Source of the DNA: an uncultured Oscillospiraceae bacterium
GTDB taxonomy: Bacteria > Bacillota > Clostridia > Oscillospirales > Oscillospiraceae
Assembly: GCA_934668605.1 (NCBI GenBank)
Contig: CAKUNY010000048.1
Span: 1-13,516, forward strand
Direction: 5' to 3'
Length of the DNA stretch: 13,516 bases
Made by a program: the position numbers and the translations under genes
The notes under the pieces: model-generated
The model's input: only the letters and a program-made list of their open reading frames with translations
What the model was told of the DNA's origin: nothing
Databases searched by the model: none
Shown here: in pieces, positions 1 to 8,200 of the stretch
Numbering within the stretch: the stretch's first letter is position 1
Layout: every line of letters begins with the position of its first letter

Positions 1-540
1 CGGATTTTGGAAGCCGGAAACGCTGCGCCGACTTGGAATCATACCCGCGACTGGAGCTATATCATTCTCAGAACGGATGAGGAAAAGGCTTATGCGTTTG
101 AGCCCACAAAGAAAATCGCTGATAACTTCAATACAGATAAACATCTGAACGCATCCGGGCCGTATCCGACAGCGCTTGCGCAGAAGATGTATGCCTATGC
201 CATGCCAAGACAATACACCATGCTCAAGGACGCGCCTTACGTGATCATTCCTGTGTTCAAATCCGGGGCGTTGAACAGTGAACATGTGTCAAACTCGCTC
301 TCTACCATTTGGTGCGTCATAGAAAACATCCTGCTGGCAGCAACCGCCGAAAGATTGAGCTGCTCTATCAGAACCCCTTCAAACGAAGAGCACGACATCG
401 TGAAAGCCAAGCTGAAAGTACCGCCAACCTATATGCTCCCCGCTTTCATTGGTATCGGTTATGCTGACCAAGATGAAATGGAGCTGGAGCAGCATACGGC
501 TGACCTTGAAACACAGATGCATTTTGGCGGATGGGCCTGA
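1..540 (+). CDS. Nitroreductase family protein, 3' part (5' end outside window)
   Basis: The frame is open from base 1 and ends at TGA 538-540, giving about 179 C-terminal residues; the true start lies upstream. Family members are FMN-dependent NAD(P)H oxidoreductases acting on nitro compounds or quinones in the cytoplasm. The visible part opens with an LEAGNAAPTWNH stretch, the early nitroreductase region where FMN-contacting residues sit. It continues through APYVIIPVF and a TIWCVIENILLAA helix to a C-terminal FIGIGYAD segment, the usual last strand and tail of this fold. Family identity is recognised from overall pattern; substrate cannot be told. The TTG at 7-9 is not a credible start because the frame and homology-like sequence continue upstream. 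A TTTTTTAATT run follows the stop without a clear hairpin. I see no functional link to the cobalamin-related genes downstream. Confidence 0.8.
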   Translation, partial: RILEAGNAAPTWNHTRDWSYIILRTDEEKAYAFEPTKKIADNFNTDKHLNASGPYPTALAQKMYAYAMPRQYTMLKDAPYVIIPVFKSGALNSEHVSNSLSTIWCVIENILLAATAERLSCSIRTPSNEEHDIVKAKLKVPPTYMLPAFIGIGYADQDEMELEQHTADLETQMHFGGWA

Positions 541-678
541 TTTTTTAATTCAACCGTACGCACTGCAAGACTTTTCCTGTAATGAATCAACAGAAATCAT
601 AATTGTTTCCACCATCTCCAGCTATAAAGCCCAAAGTCCAGTCTTCGATATACATAGTTTTATTTGGGAGGACGATCT
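541..678. other. Intergenic stretch between nitroreductase and XRE remnant
   Basis: AT-richer non-coding DNA. It contains the TTTTTTAATT run directly after the nitroreductase stop and the ribosome binding site GGGAGG at 666-671 that served the pseudogene starting at 679. No convincing -35/-10 pair was found. The overlapping short open frames here lack a ribosome binding site and family-like sequence and are not called as genes. Confidence 0.4.
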
Positions 679-865
679 ATGCAGGAATTTGCTCTGATTG
701 CGCGGATTCAAGAGTTGTGCAACGCGCGAGGTTGGACATATTATCCTCTTGCCAAGGAACGCGGCATCACATATCGCTCAGTGGGAACAGATCAATGAAA
801 ATGATAAAATTGCCGTTGAACGTTATATCGCCTTTTTACTGCATGAACAGGCAGAGAAAAATTGA
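679..865 (+). pseudogene. XRE-family (Cro/cI-type HTH) regulator, internally deleted and frameshifted
   Basis: ATG 679 follows GGGAGG at 666-671 with good spacing. Frame 1 encodes MQEFALIARIQELCNARGWT followed by YYPLAKERGITYR, the start of a small clostridial XRE repressor up to its recognition-helix region, then hits TGA at about 790. In another frame (from about 776 to the TGA at 863-865) the sequence reads SQWEQINENDKIAVERYIAF then LLHEQAEKN. That matches the C-terminal tail of the same small-repressor type, which is normally about 105-115 residues. The two halves abut near 770-780, so roughly 50 central residues, including the second half of the DNA-binding domain, are missing and the frame is shifted. 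It cannot make a working repressor. The family reading comes from recognition of the conserved ends, not a database search. Confidence 0.72.
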
Positions 866-891
866 TCTTGCACGACCAATATAAAAGAAGC

Positions 892-936
892 GCGCAGGAA
901 GTGGATGCCAAATCCAACTTCCTGCGCTATTTCTTT
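892..936. terminator. Bidirectional hairpin terminator after the XRE remnant and WYL remnant
   Basis: The 11-bp arm GCGCAGGAAGT (892-902) pairs perfectly with ACTTCCTGCGC (917-927). The helix extends by GGAT/ATCC around a GCCAA loop, with one bulged A at 916. On the plus strand it is followed by TATTTCTTTATG; on the minus strand by CTTCTTTTATATT. Both tracts are T-rich, so it can end transcription from both converging directions. The stop codon of the minus-strand WYL remnant (927-929) overlaps the edge of the stem. Confidence 0.75.
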
Positions 937-1058
937 ATGCTGCGCGCGGTGACACCGAATTCCTGCGCAAGCTCGCGCTTATTCAGCACGCTTCCGTTCA
1001 GAAGCCGCGCGTAAATAGAAAGCAGGCGCACTGATTTCAGTTCGCTGAATTCTTCCAT
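927..1058 (-). pseudogene. WYL-family transcriptional regulator, truncated to its N-terminal HTH (43 aa)
   Basis: On the minus strand ATG (1056-1058) is preceded by AAGAGG (complement of 1066-1071) at good spacing. The frame gives 43 residues, starting MEEFSELKSVRLLSIYARLL, with NKRELAQEFGVTARSIKK at the end, and stops at TAG (927-929). This is the start of the N-terminal helix-turn-helix of a WYL-domain regulator; family members usually go on with an R-D-I-x-x-L type segment and then the roughly 250-residue WYL effector domain. Here it breaks off after ARSI, and the terminator hairpin begins at the stop codon. Promoter, ribosome binding site and terminator are all intact, so a 43-residue peptide may still be made. 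It is either a decayed gene or a minimal HTH peptide. I favour decay because the HTH fold is incomplete and the neighbouring XRE gene is also broken. Confidence 0.65.
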
Positions 1059-1091
1059 CTTGATACCTCTTCATGCGCTCAAAAACATAAA

Positions 1092-1120
1092 TTACTATCT
1101 GATAAATATAATATTATAAT
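1092..1120 (+). promoter_or_regulatory. Candidate promoter of the intact XRE gene, overlapping the divergent one
   Basis: On the plus strand TTACTA (1092-1097), 17 nt and a perfect TATAAT (1115-1120) form a plausible sigma-70-type promoter, giving a leader of about 53 nt before ATG 1180. The -35 is weak. The region contains the perfect 12-bp palindrome TATAATATTATA (1107-1118), which covers parts of both -10 elements and is a possible operator for a dimeric HTH protein. AT-richness alone could also explain the palindrome. Confidence 0.45.
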
Positions 1121-1136
1121 TAGCAAATTATGTCAA
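1108..1136 (-). promoter_or_regulatory. Promoter of the WYL remnant
   Basis: On the minus strand a perfect TTGACA (complement of 1131-1136) is followed after 17 nt by TATTAT (complement of 1108-1113). A sigma-70-type start would fall about 50 nt upstream of ATG 1058. It overlaps the opposing promoter at 1092-1120. Confidence 0.65.
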
Positions 1137-1179
1137 TCCCTGTCGCGGTTGGGTAACATAGTATCTGAGGTGAAGCGCT

Positions 1180-1422
1180 ATGCGGCAGGAGTTTGAACAG
1201 GAATACTTACAGCTTGGACTGAAAATTGCATACTACCGAAAGCTGCGGGGACTAACGCAGGAGGAGCTGGCCGAGCGTATCGACCGCTCCGCGGCCTTCG
1301 TCGGCCATGTGGAAGCGCCGAATATCAAAAAAGCCATCTCCATGGACACGCTCTTTTCCATCGCGCAGGCGCTGGATATTCCGGCGTATCGCTTCCTGAT
1401 TTTTGATGATTCCGGATTATAA
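1180..1422 (+). CDS. Small XRE-family HTH transcriptional regulator (80 aa)
   Basis: ATG 1180 has GAGGTG at 1167-1172, a good ribosome binding site, and the frame ends at TAA 1420-1422. The protein is essentially one Cro/cI-type helix-turn-helix domain. Residues about 10-66 carry the hallmarks LGLKIAYYRKLRGLTQEELA, then the recognition helix RSAAFVGHVE, then SMDTLFSIAQALDIPAYRFL. It has no effector domain, so it is probably a stand-alone dimeric DNA-binding repressor in the cytoplasm. It is divergent from the WYL remnant, and the overlapping promoters between them make self-regulation plausible. Residues around HVEAPNIKKAISMDTL differ slightly from the usual IERG..P spacing but the fold looks complete. 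Target genes cannot be told; the adjacent B12 riboswitch units have their own RNA-based control. Confidence 0.82.
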   Translation: MRQEFEQEYLQLGLKIAYYRKLRGLTQEELAERIDRSAAFVGHVEAPNIKKAISMDTLFSIAQALDIPAYRFLIFDDSGL

Positions 1423-1664
1423 AACCAGTGTAACAAATTGCGTAGACAGCCACTGTCTATGTGAAATATTTTTGTGTAATTTTACCACAATTTATCCGGT
1501 GATTCGCCATCGGAAGCAATACTATGCGAAACGCTTTTGTTATGTTCGAAAAGAACTGCGGGATACAGGAAATCTTGCCTGTATCCCGCAGCACTTTTAT
1601 GTAATAAAAGCAATATGATGTTCAAACAGCGCGGGAAAACCGCCGAAAAAAGCGCAAAAAAAGG
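1423..1664. other. Intergenic region with hairpins between XRE gene and unit 1 promoter
   Basis: No gene is supported here. A compact hairpin sits at 1441-1461: TAGACAG-CCA-CTGTCTA plus two outer pairs, followed by a T-rich stretch, ATTTTTGTG. It may end XRE transcription or be an operator. The strong terminator is the separate hairpin at 1556-1591. The short open frames here lack ribosome binding sites and family features. Confidence 0.4.
1556..1599 (+). terminator. Strong rho-independent terminator upstream of unit 1
   Basis: The 14-bp arm CTGCGGGATACAGG (1556-1569) pairs perfectly with CCTGTATCCCGCAG (1578-1591) across an 8-nt loop, followed by CACTTTTATG. On the minus strand it is followed by TTCTTTTCG, so it may also act in reverse. 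It insulates the riboswitch unit from the regulator region. Confidence 0.8.
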
Positions 1665-1693
1665 TGGACTTTTCTATTTGTCTGCGTTATAGT
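1665..1693 (+). promoter_or_regulatory. Promoter of unit 1 (riboswitch plus giant surface protein)
   Basis: TGGACT (1665-1670), 17 nt, TATAGT (1688-1693). The same pair with the same spacing occurs at 9832-9860 before the second copy, and flanking bases (GTGGACTTTTCT) are shared. Conservation in both copies at ideal spacing supports a real sigma-70-type promoter. Transcription would begin near 1700, about 33 nt before the riboswitch P1 stem. Confidence 0.75.
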
Positions 1694-1732
1694 ACATATG
1701 AGAATCACAATTACAATTACATATGTCAGTCA

Positions 1733-1983
1733 ACGAAGATTTGTAATCGCAGGTTATTGATCGAACGATAGTCTGCGGTGAAAGAAGAACGAACCTACTC
1801 GCCCGGAACTGTGCGGATGAGCGGGTTTCCGAAGCAGCCAGCCAGAAGCGTTAGACAGCGCTTTGCCGCACGGCTGCGTGGCCGAAAGGCAGCCATTGTG
1901 GGTCTTCCATGAGAAGGTAGGAAAACCGCGCGGAACGCAAATGCGCGTCCATAGTCCAAGTCAGGAGAATCGCTGATCTTCGT
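1733..1983 (+). promoter_or_regulatory. Cobalamin (B12) riboswitch aptamer, copy A
   Basis: It is bounded by a perfect 8-bp P1 helix: ACGAAGAT (1733-1740) with ATCTTCGT (1976-1983). Inside, in the order expected for the cobalamin riboswitch family (Rfam RF00174), are GGTGAAA (1777-1783), GAAC (1791-1794), ACTGTG (1808-1813), a peripheral extension with GCAGCC/GGCTGC and GCC-GAAA-GGC helices, AGCCATTG (1891-1898; family GCCACTG), GAGAAGG (1911-1917; family GGGAAGG) and the B12 box AAGTCAGGAGAATCGC (1958-1973; family AGTCAGGAGACCTGCC). The first ten bases of the B12 box fit well and its end diverges. The downstream genes encode transcobalamin-like domains, a known context. Expected role: bind a cobalamin in the nascent transcript and turn expression off. 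Which cobalamin form it prefers is not visible. Confidence 0.87.
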
Positions 1984-2024
1984 CTGCGCGGGACGCTGTC
2001 TGTGTATGGTCCCGGTGCGCGCAG
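1984..2024 (+). promoter_or_regulatory. Conserved hairpin of the expression platform, copy A
   Basis: Directly after P1, CTGCGC (1984-1989) pairs with GCGCAG (2019-2024) and GGGAC (1990-1994 region) with GTCCC (2009-2013), with a bulge between. The same hairpin exists in copy B (10218-10258) despite sequence changes in the loop and 3' arm. Position just 3' of the aptamer fits the regulatory hairpin whose loop contacts the aptamer in many cobalamin riboswitches; that specific contact is inferred, not shown. Confidence 0.55.
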
Positions 2025-2083
2025 AGGTTGGCTGGCAAAGAGCAGGTAGCACGATGATCCTACCGAAGAAAACGGAGCAGGGT

Positions 2084-2126
2084 GCCGGTTTGTTTCTATG
2101 CGGAAACAGACCGGTCTTTTGTTTTT
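2084..2126 (+). terminator. Riboswitch-controlled intrinsic terminator, copy A
   Basis: GCCGGTTTGTTTC (2084-2096) pairs with GAAACAGACCGGT (2103-2115): 13 bp including two G-U pairs, loop TATGCG, then CTTTTGTTTTT. It lies between aptamer and gene, which points to control by transcription termination. In copy B each arm change keeps pairing. A stretch GGCTGGC at 2030-2036 can pair with GCCGGTT at 2084-2090 and is a candidate antiterminator. Confidence 0.82.
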
Positions 2127-2240
2127 GCGGCGCTGCGCCGCCCCATGGAAGCAGGATCTTCGCGCCAGACACGGAAACCCGAAGACAATCGCCCCATGCG
2201 GGTGTTCAGATATAACACAAAAACGAAAGGAAATGACAAA
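2127..2240 (+). other. Leader between terminator and start codon of unit 1
   Basis: Contains a small GC hairpin, GCGGCG-CTG-CGCCGC (2127-2141), directly after the T tract, and the ribosome binding site AAAGGA (2226-2231) at 9 nt from ATG 2241. The gene's reading frame is open back to 2082, but that part overlaps the terminator and encodes no signal peptide, so it is untranslated. Confidence 0.6.
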
Positions 2241-5200
2241 ATGAAGAAGAGACTTTTGTCCCTGCTCCTCGCGCTGGTCATGGTTGTGGGAATGCTGCCC
2301 ACAACGGTGCTGGCAGCGCAGCCGGCAGCGCCCGCGACGGTGCCGGAGGGACTCAGCGAGAACACTGGAGGATCCTGGGACGGCGAGAGCTATGACGTGA
2401 GCTGGTACAATACGACGGACAAGGAATTCACCATCAGCGATAGTGCGCAGCTGGCGGGTCTGGCGCGTCTGACAAACGGCACAGCAGAGGGCGTGACCGG
2501 CGCGGTCAGTTTCAGCGGCACGACCGTGAAGCTTGGCGCGGACGTCAGCCTCGGCGGAATGACCTGGACGAGCATCGGCTCGTTTGCCGGAACCTTCGAC
2601 GGCCAGGGCCACACCGTCAGCGGTCTTGCGGGCAGCGCGCTGTTCAAGCTGCTCAACAGCGCCGGCACAATCAAAAATCTGACGGTTGACGGCGCGATCA
2701 CGACGGACAAGAACTATGTCGCCGCGCTGGTCGGCACGATGAACGCGAACACGAAGCTTCTCAACTGCGTCAACCGCGCGTCTGTGACCGGCAGCGACAC
2801 GGCCGCAGGTCTGGTCGGGTCTGCAAACGGAAACGCATGGACGCCCCTGAACCCCCTGATCTCCGGCTGCGCGAACTTCGGCACGATCACGGCGACGAGC
2901 GGCACCGCGTCAGGTCTCGTAGCGTTTGGTTCTTACGCATATATCTACAACTGCTATAACGCGGGCGCGGTCACGGCGGCGACGCACGCCGCCGGTATCG
3001 CAAGTGTGACATCCGGCAGCGTGCAGAACTGCTACAATGTCGGCGCGCTCACCGGCGCAAAACGCGGCGCGATTTTAAGCGGCGGTACGAATGGCAGCGG
3101 CAACTACTATCTGGCGGAGGACGGCCTGACCGGCAGCGCAGGCGTCGCCGATAAAGACGGCTTTGCAACCGCTATGTCTGTGGACGCCCTCAAAGCGCTG
3201 GCTCCCACGCTCGGCTGGCCGTTTGCCGCGGACGACGGCGAAACGCAGCTCAACGGCGGCTACCCCGTCTTCGAATACCAGAAGACCGGCGTTTATAAGG
3301 ACGAGGCCGACGGGCTGACGCTCACCGGCGTATCGGCGAAGAACGGCACGCTCACCTGCATCCTTGACCGCACGCTGCGCTACACGACGCTTGCCGCCGC
3401 GGACTTTGCAGTAACGGTTCAGTCCGGGACTCAGGCGGCGGCTCCTGTCGCCGTTCAGGCAGTCAGTACGAACGGCAGCAAGGCAATCCTGACGGTTCCG
3501 CAGCTCTACTCCGAGGCGCAGCCTGCAAGCTATACCTACACTGTCAGCTTCAAGGGCGCAGCGGCTAAAACGGGTGAGCTGACCGTTCCGCCGTTTTCCC
3601 TGAGCGATTTTGACGTCGACGCATCGTCAGGCACGACCTATGTGTATGCAGTCGCCCCGGACGGTGTGATGGTAGATTCTGCTGCCACGGAGGATATGGT
3701 ATTTACCTACACCGTCGATGACAGTACCGATGCGCAGACGATCGAAGCTGACTACTTTGAGGTATATGAAGAAAACGGCGTAACCTACTTCTGCTGTGAG
3801 TACCCGTCATTTGATTACGACGTTGTTTCGCACACCTATCACGTTTCGATTCAGTATAAGGGCGGCAGCAAGTATACCTTCGAATACGATGTTGACCCCA
3901 TCAATATTGCAAGCATCGACAGCTTCGAAAACCCGAGCAAGATCTTCGGCTATTTTGCAGGAGACAGCAAGAACGCAACCGTCAAGCTGACGATGAGCAA
4001 GACGCCGGTCAGCACACCGGCTGCGACTGATTTCAGCGCCTACTATACGCTCTCCGGCAGCGACGAGCAGCACCCGGTCACGTTCACGAGCGTCAGCATG
4101 AGCTACACGACGGTGACGCTGAAATTTGCGCCCATCGCCGTGGGAGAAGACATGCAGACCGCGACGCTTTACGTTGGCTACAAGACCGGCGAAAAGCTCG
4201 CCAGCCAGCCGGCCCCGATCCCCGGCAGCGGGAGCAACTGGAGCGACAACGTTCAGAAACCTGCCGTCGGCGACGGCACGCAGGCCTCTCCCTACCAGAT
4301 CGGAACGGCGCAGGAGCTTGCGTGGTTCGCCGCGCTCGTCAACGGCAATCTGACCGACGGCACCGCGAAAAACCGCAGCGCCTGGGCAGAGCTGACCGCC
4401 GACATTTCGCTCAACGACACGGCGGACTGGGAGTCCTGGACGGTAGAAACGGCCGGTCTTCGCGTCTGGAAGCCGATCGCCAACTGGAACCACGAGAGCG
4501 CCAACATGGGCTTTGCCTACAACGGCACGTTTGACGGCCACGGCCACACGATCTCCGGCATGTTTATTCCCTGCCGCGCGACGTCCAACATGGAGGCCAG
4601 AGGCTACTGGCTCGGTCTGTTCGGTCTGGTCGAGGGCACGGTCAAAAACGTCCGGGTCGAAAAATCGGTGATCGACGCTTTCGCCAGCCGCGGCGTCCAG
4701 TGCGGCGGCATCGCGGGCGCGATGCTCAACGGCAGCATCACGAACTGCTATACGGACATCCGCGCCAAGGCGTCCACGACCGGCCTCGGCAAGCTCGGCG
4801 GCATCGTCGGCAAGCTGGAAACGGGAGGATACACGTCGCCGAGTGTCATCGGCTGCGCGTCGTCGGCGCATCTCATCGGCGAGGGTAAGACCTGGATCGG
4901 CGGCATCGTCGGAAACACGTCTTCGCCGACGACCGAAAACATCATGAAGATCACTGACTGCTACTTCACCGGCAGCATCAGCGGCACCTCGCAGTACACC
5001 GCCAGCGGCATTGCGAACGTAAACATATGCCAAACGTACAGCCAGGGCGCTTACACCTATTATAGTCCCGCAGAGATCAGAAACTGCTACGCGGCAGGCT
5101 CGTATCAGGTGGAAAGCGGCAAGCTGTACGCCATTGCAAACACGGTCGGATATTACGACAAGTCCCAGGCGATCTCGACCCCCGAAAACTCCTTCGGCAA

Positions 5201-8200
5201 TAACTATTATCTCGAGAACGCGGACGCGCTGGACACGACCGGCGCAGCGTCTTGCACGGAAGCGGCGCTCAAGGCGGCCGACATGCCGGCCGCTCTCGGA
5301 GAGGCCTATGCGGCAGACACCAAGTCCATCAACGGCGGCTTCCCCGTCCTTGCCTGGCAGAACAGCACGGCGGGCGCGACGGAGCGCGTCGAAGCGCCGA
5401 TCTTCACGTTCACCGGCGGCGGCCTGAGCTGGGATATTACCGTCAGCATCACAAGCGCAACGCCGGGCGCAAAGATTTACTTCACCGTCGGCGGCGCAGT
5501 TCCCTCTGCCGAAAACGGAACGCTTTATACTGAACCGTTTACGATCCTTGCAGACGAGATCCGCGCCATCGCCGTGCTTGACGGGATGCAGCCGAGCCTT
5601 GTCAACAGCGCCAACGTCACAAGCGCCATGACCCCGACCGCGTCGCCCGCCACCGGTACATATTCGGAAGCGACGGACATTACGCTTTCCAGCGCCACGA
5701 AAAACGCGACGATCTACTACACGACCGACGGCTCCGCCGTCGTCACTGGCGGTGGCAGCTTTGAAAACTACGTGCTGAGCGAAACCGCGAAGGAATACAC
5801 CGCGCCCATCCGCATCAGCGGCCCGTGCACCTTGCAGGCAGTCGCTGTGGCAGATGGCATGCACATCAGCGGCATTCTGACCGAAAACTACAGCTTTAAA
5901 TGGTCCGGCGAAGCGCCCGCAGGCGCAGGCACCGCGGAAGACCCCTATCAGATCGCGACGCCTGCGCAGCTTGCCTGGTTCGCAGCGCTCGTAAATGGCA
6001 CGCTCGACGGCATGGACAAAAACGCCGCCGCCTGCGCAAAGCTGACGGGCGACATCGACATGGGTGGCTACGTCTACACGCCGATGGAGGCCTTCTCCGG
6101 CACGTTCGACGGCGACGGCCACACGATCAGAAACCTCTATTTCGGCGATGAAAACGGCAGCACCTACGCTGACAAGAATGATCCGAAGGCGCTCACGCTC
6201 AAAAACAGCGGCACGATCCAGAACCTGACCTTTGCAGGAGCCGACGTGAACCTCAAGTCCGGCAGCGTCGCGATGATCGCGATCACCAACGAGGGCACGA
6301 TCTCCAACTGCAAAAACACCGTCTCGGTCTACAGCTGCTCGGGCGTCGCCGGCATCGCCGTGACCAATGCGAAGACCGGCCGCATCGAGTTCTGCGCCAA
6401 CACCGGAACGATCGGCGCGGTGAACTACGCGCAGAGCGGCAGCGACACCCAGGGCGCGGCGGGCATTGCCGTGACCAACAACGGCGCCATCCGCGACTGC
6501 TATAACACCGGTTTGATCGCCTGCGCGCCGGTTCTGAAGGTCTACATGGGCCAGATCGCAGGCAACACCACAAGCGGCTCCGTCATCCAGCGCTGCTACG
6601 CCCTCGGCGGCATCAGCAACTGGGGCACCCGAACCGTCGACGCCAGTGACTGGGGCGGCTGGAGCGGCAGGAACCCCTATAACTCCAGCAAGCTTGGCGC
6701 GCAGGCCGGTATGCTGGCAGGCGGCGTTGCAGACGAGAGCGACATCCCGACGGCGAACGCGACCGTGGAGGACAGCTACTTTATCCCGCGCGTTACACTC
6801 AACGGTGACCAGCTGAAAGCCGTTTCGCTGGATAACGACTGCTTCCGCGCGGTCTATCAGCCGAAGATGAGCAACGACAACTACGGCCAGATCAGCGCAG
6901 GCTTCGCCGGCCGCAGCCTTATAGGCGACGATGCGGCGACTAGGATTCTGAAAACCGGTGTTGCGTACTATGCGTTCTACGACGCGACGAACGAGACGTA
7001 TCTTGCGCTTGAGCTTTCCGGCGCGCCCGCCAGCACCACGACCGCGACGGTCGACGCCGCGCTGGCAGAAAAGCAGCCGCAGGTCACGGGCAAGGCCGGA
7101 CACTATCTGGACTCCTCCTCCGCAAACGGCTACACGGCGACCTTCAGCATCTATCAGGTTCCGAGCAACACCAAAACGGTCAGATTCCTCAACACGGACA
7201 AGATTCAAGCATATTCGACCGAAGCTGACCTGACCGATTACCGCGCGGCGAAGCTCACGGCTGATACGGAGGACACCGTCCTTGCGCAGGTCAAACAGAC
7301 CTGGCCCGAGGCGTATGCGGATATTTCCATTGCGCTTTCCTACGTTGACACCAATGCCCAGCACAGCGAGTTTGAAGGCGGCACAGTCAGCGTCATCATT
7401 GAAAACACCACCTTTACCACCGCTTCGCAGTCTGCCACCGGCAGCGACGAGCCCGCATGGACCGGCACGCTGGTTAATCAGAAGGTCAAGCTGACCGACG
7501 GCATGACCATGATGCAGGCGATCATTACCGCGGCGCAGCAGAGCGACACAAACGGCAAGTCTGTTACGATCATCGGCGCGGAAAAGAACTACATTTCCTC
7601 CATCAACGGCCTTGCGGAAAAGCAGGGCAAGGGCGCACATTCCGGCTGGATGGGCACGCTGGACGGCTGGTTCGTCAGCTCCGGCTTCGGCGGCTTCTCC
7701 ACGAACGACGGTTCGCTGCGCGACGGAAGCGTCATCCGCGTCATGTATACAAACTCGGATAACGGCGGCAGCGACATCGGCGGCGCGATCGAGGGCGATA
7801 AAAACACGACGCTCAAGGCGCTGTCCTTCACAAACGCAGCGCTTACGCCCGCGTTCAGCGCGCAGACCAACTCCTACACGCTCACGCTGGACGACGGCGC
7901 GGAGGAAACCGTGATCACCTACACCGCGGCCAACGCCGTATTCCAGGCGCGCGCCTATCTCAATGATCTCAAACCCAACCAGTGGGGCTATCGCAGCGGC
8001 GAGTCCATGACGGTAAAATCCGGCGACACGATCTATGTTCTTGTCGGCTACACCGGCTGGAGCTCCATGCAGTCCGGCGCAAAGCAGACGCTTTACACCA
8101 TCACCGTCTCGGATCCCGCGACGACCTGGACTGTCGACTTTGACGCCCAGGGCGGCAGCGCCGTCGCCGCGCAGAAGGTGCAAAAGGGCGAAGCGGTCGG

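Larger units (their letters stand above)
1665..2127 (+). repeat. Duplicated leader block, copy A (promoter, riboswitch, terminator)
   Basis: This whole block recurs at 9832-10361. From CACAATTACATATGTCAG to GTGAAAGAA the copies are identical, and most of the remaining 350 nt differs only at scattered positions, many of which preserve base pairing. Similarity starts at the promoter and stops just after the terminator T tract; the following 114 nt (copy A) and 143 nt (copy B) before the two start codons are unrelated. The duplicated unit is thus exactly the regulatory cassette. Confidence 0.9.

Noticed and set aside
1665..2127. Insertion sequence or integron-like repeat as the explanation of the duplicated leader
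   Set aside because: There are no terminal inverted repeats, no transposase and no target duplications. The block matches a riboswitch cassette with promoter and terminator at its edges.
2082..2240. Upstream extension of the unit 1 protein by 53 codons
   Set aside because: It would put the terminator stem inside the coding region and bury the signal peptide. ATG 2241 has the ribosome binding site and a proper signal sequence.
1795..2612. Minus-strand open frames across leader A (and their counterparts across leader B)
   Set aside because: The similarity of the two translations comes from the duplicated riboswitch RNA. They cross the terminator and P1 stems and have no ribosome binding site.
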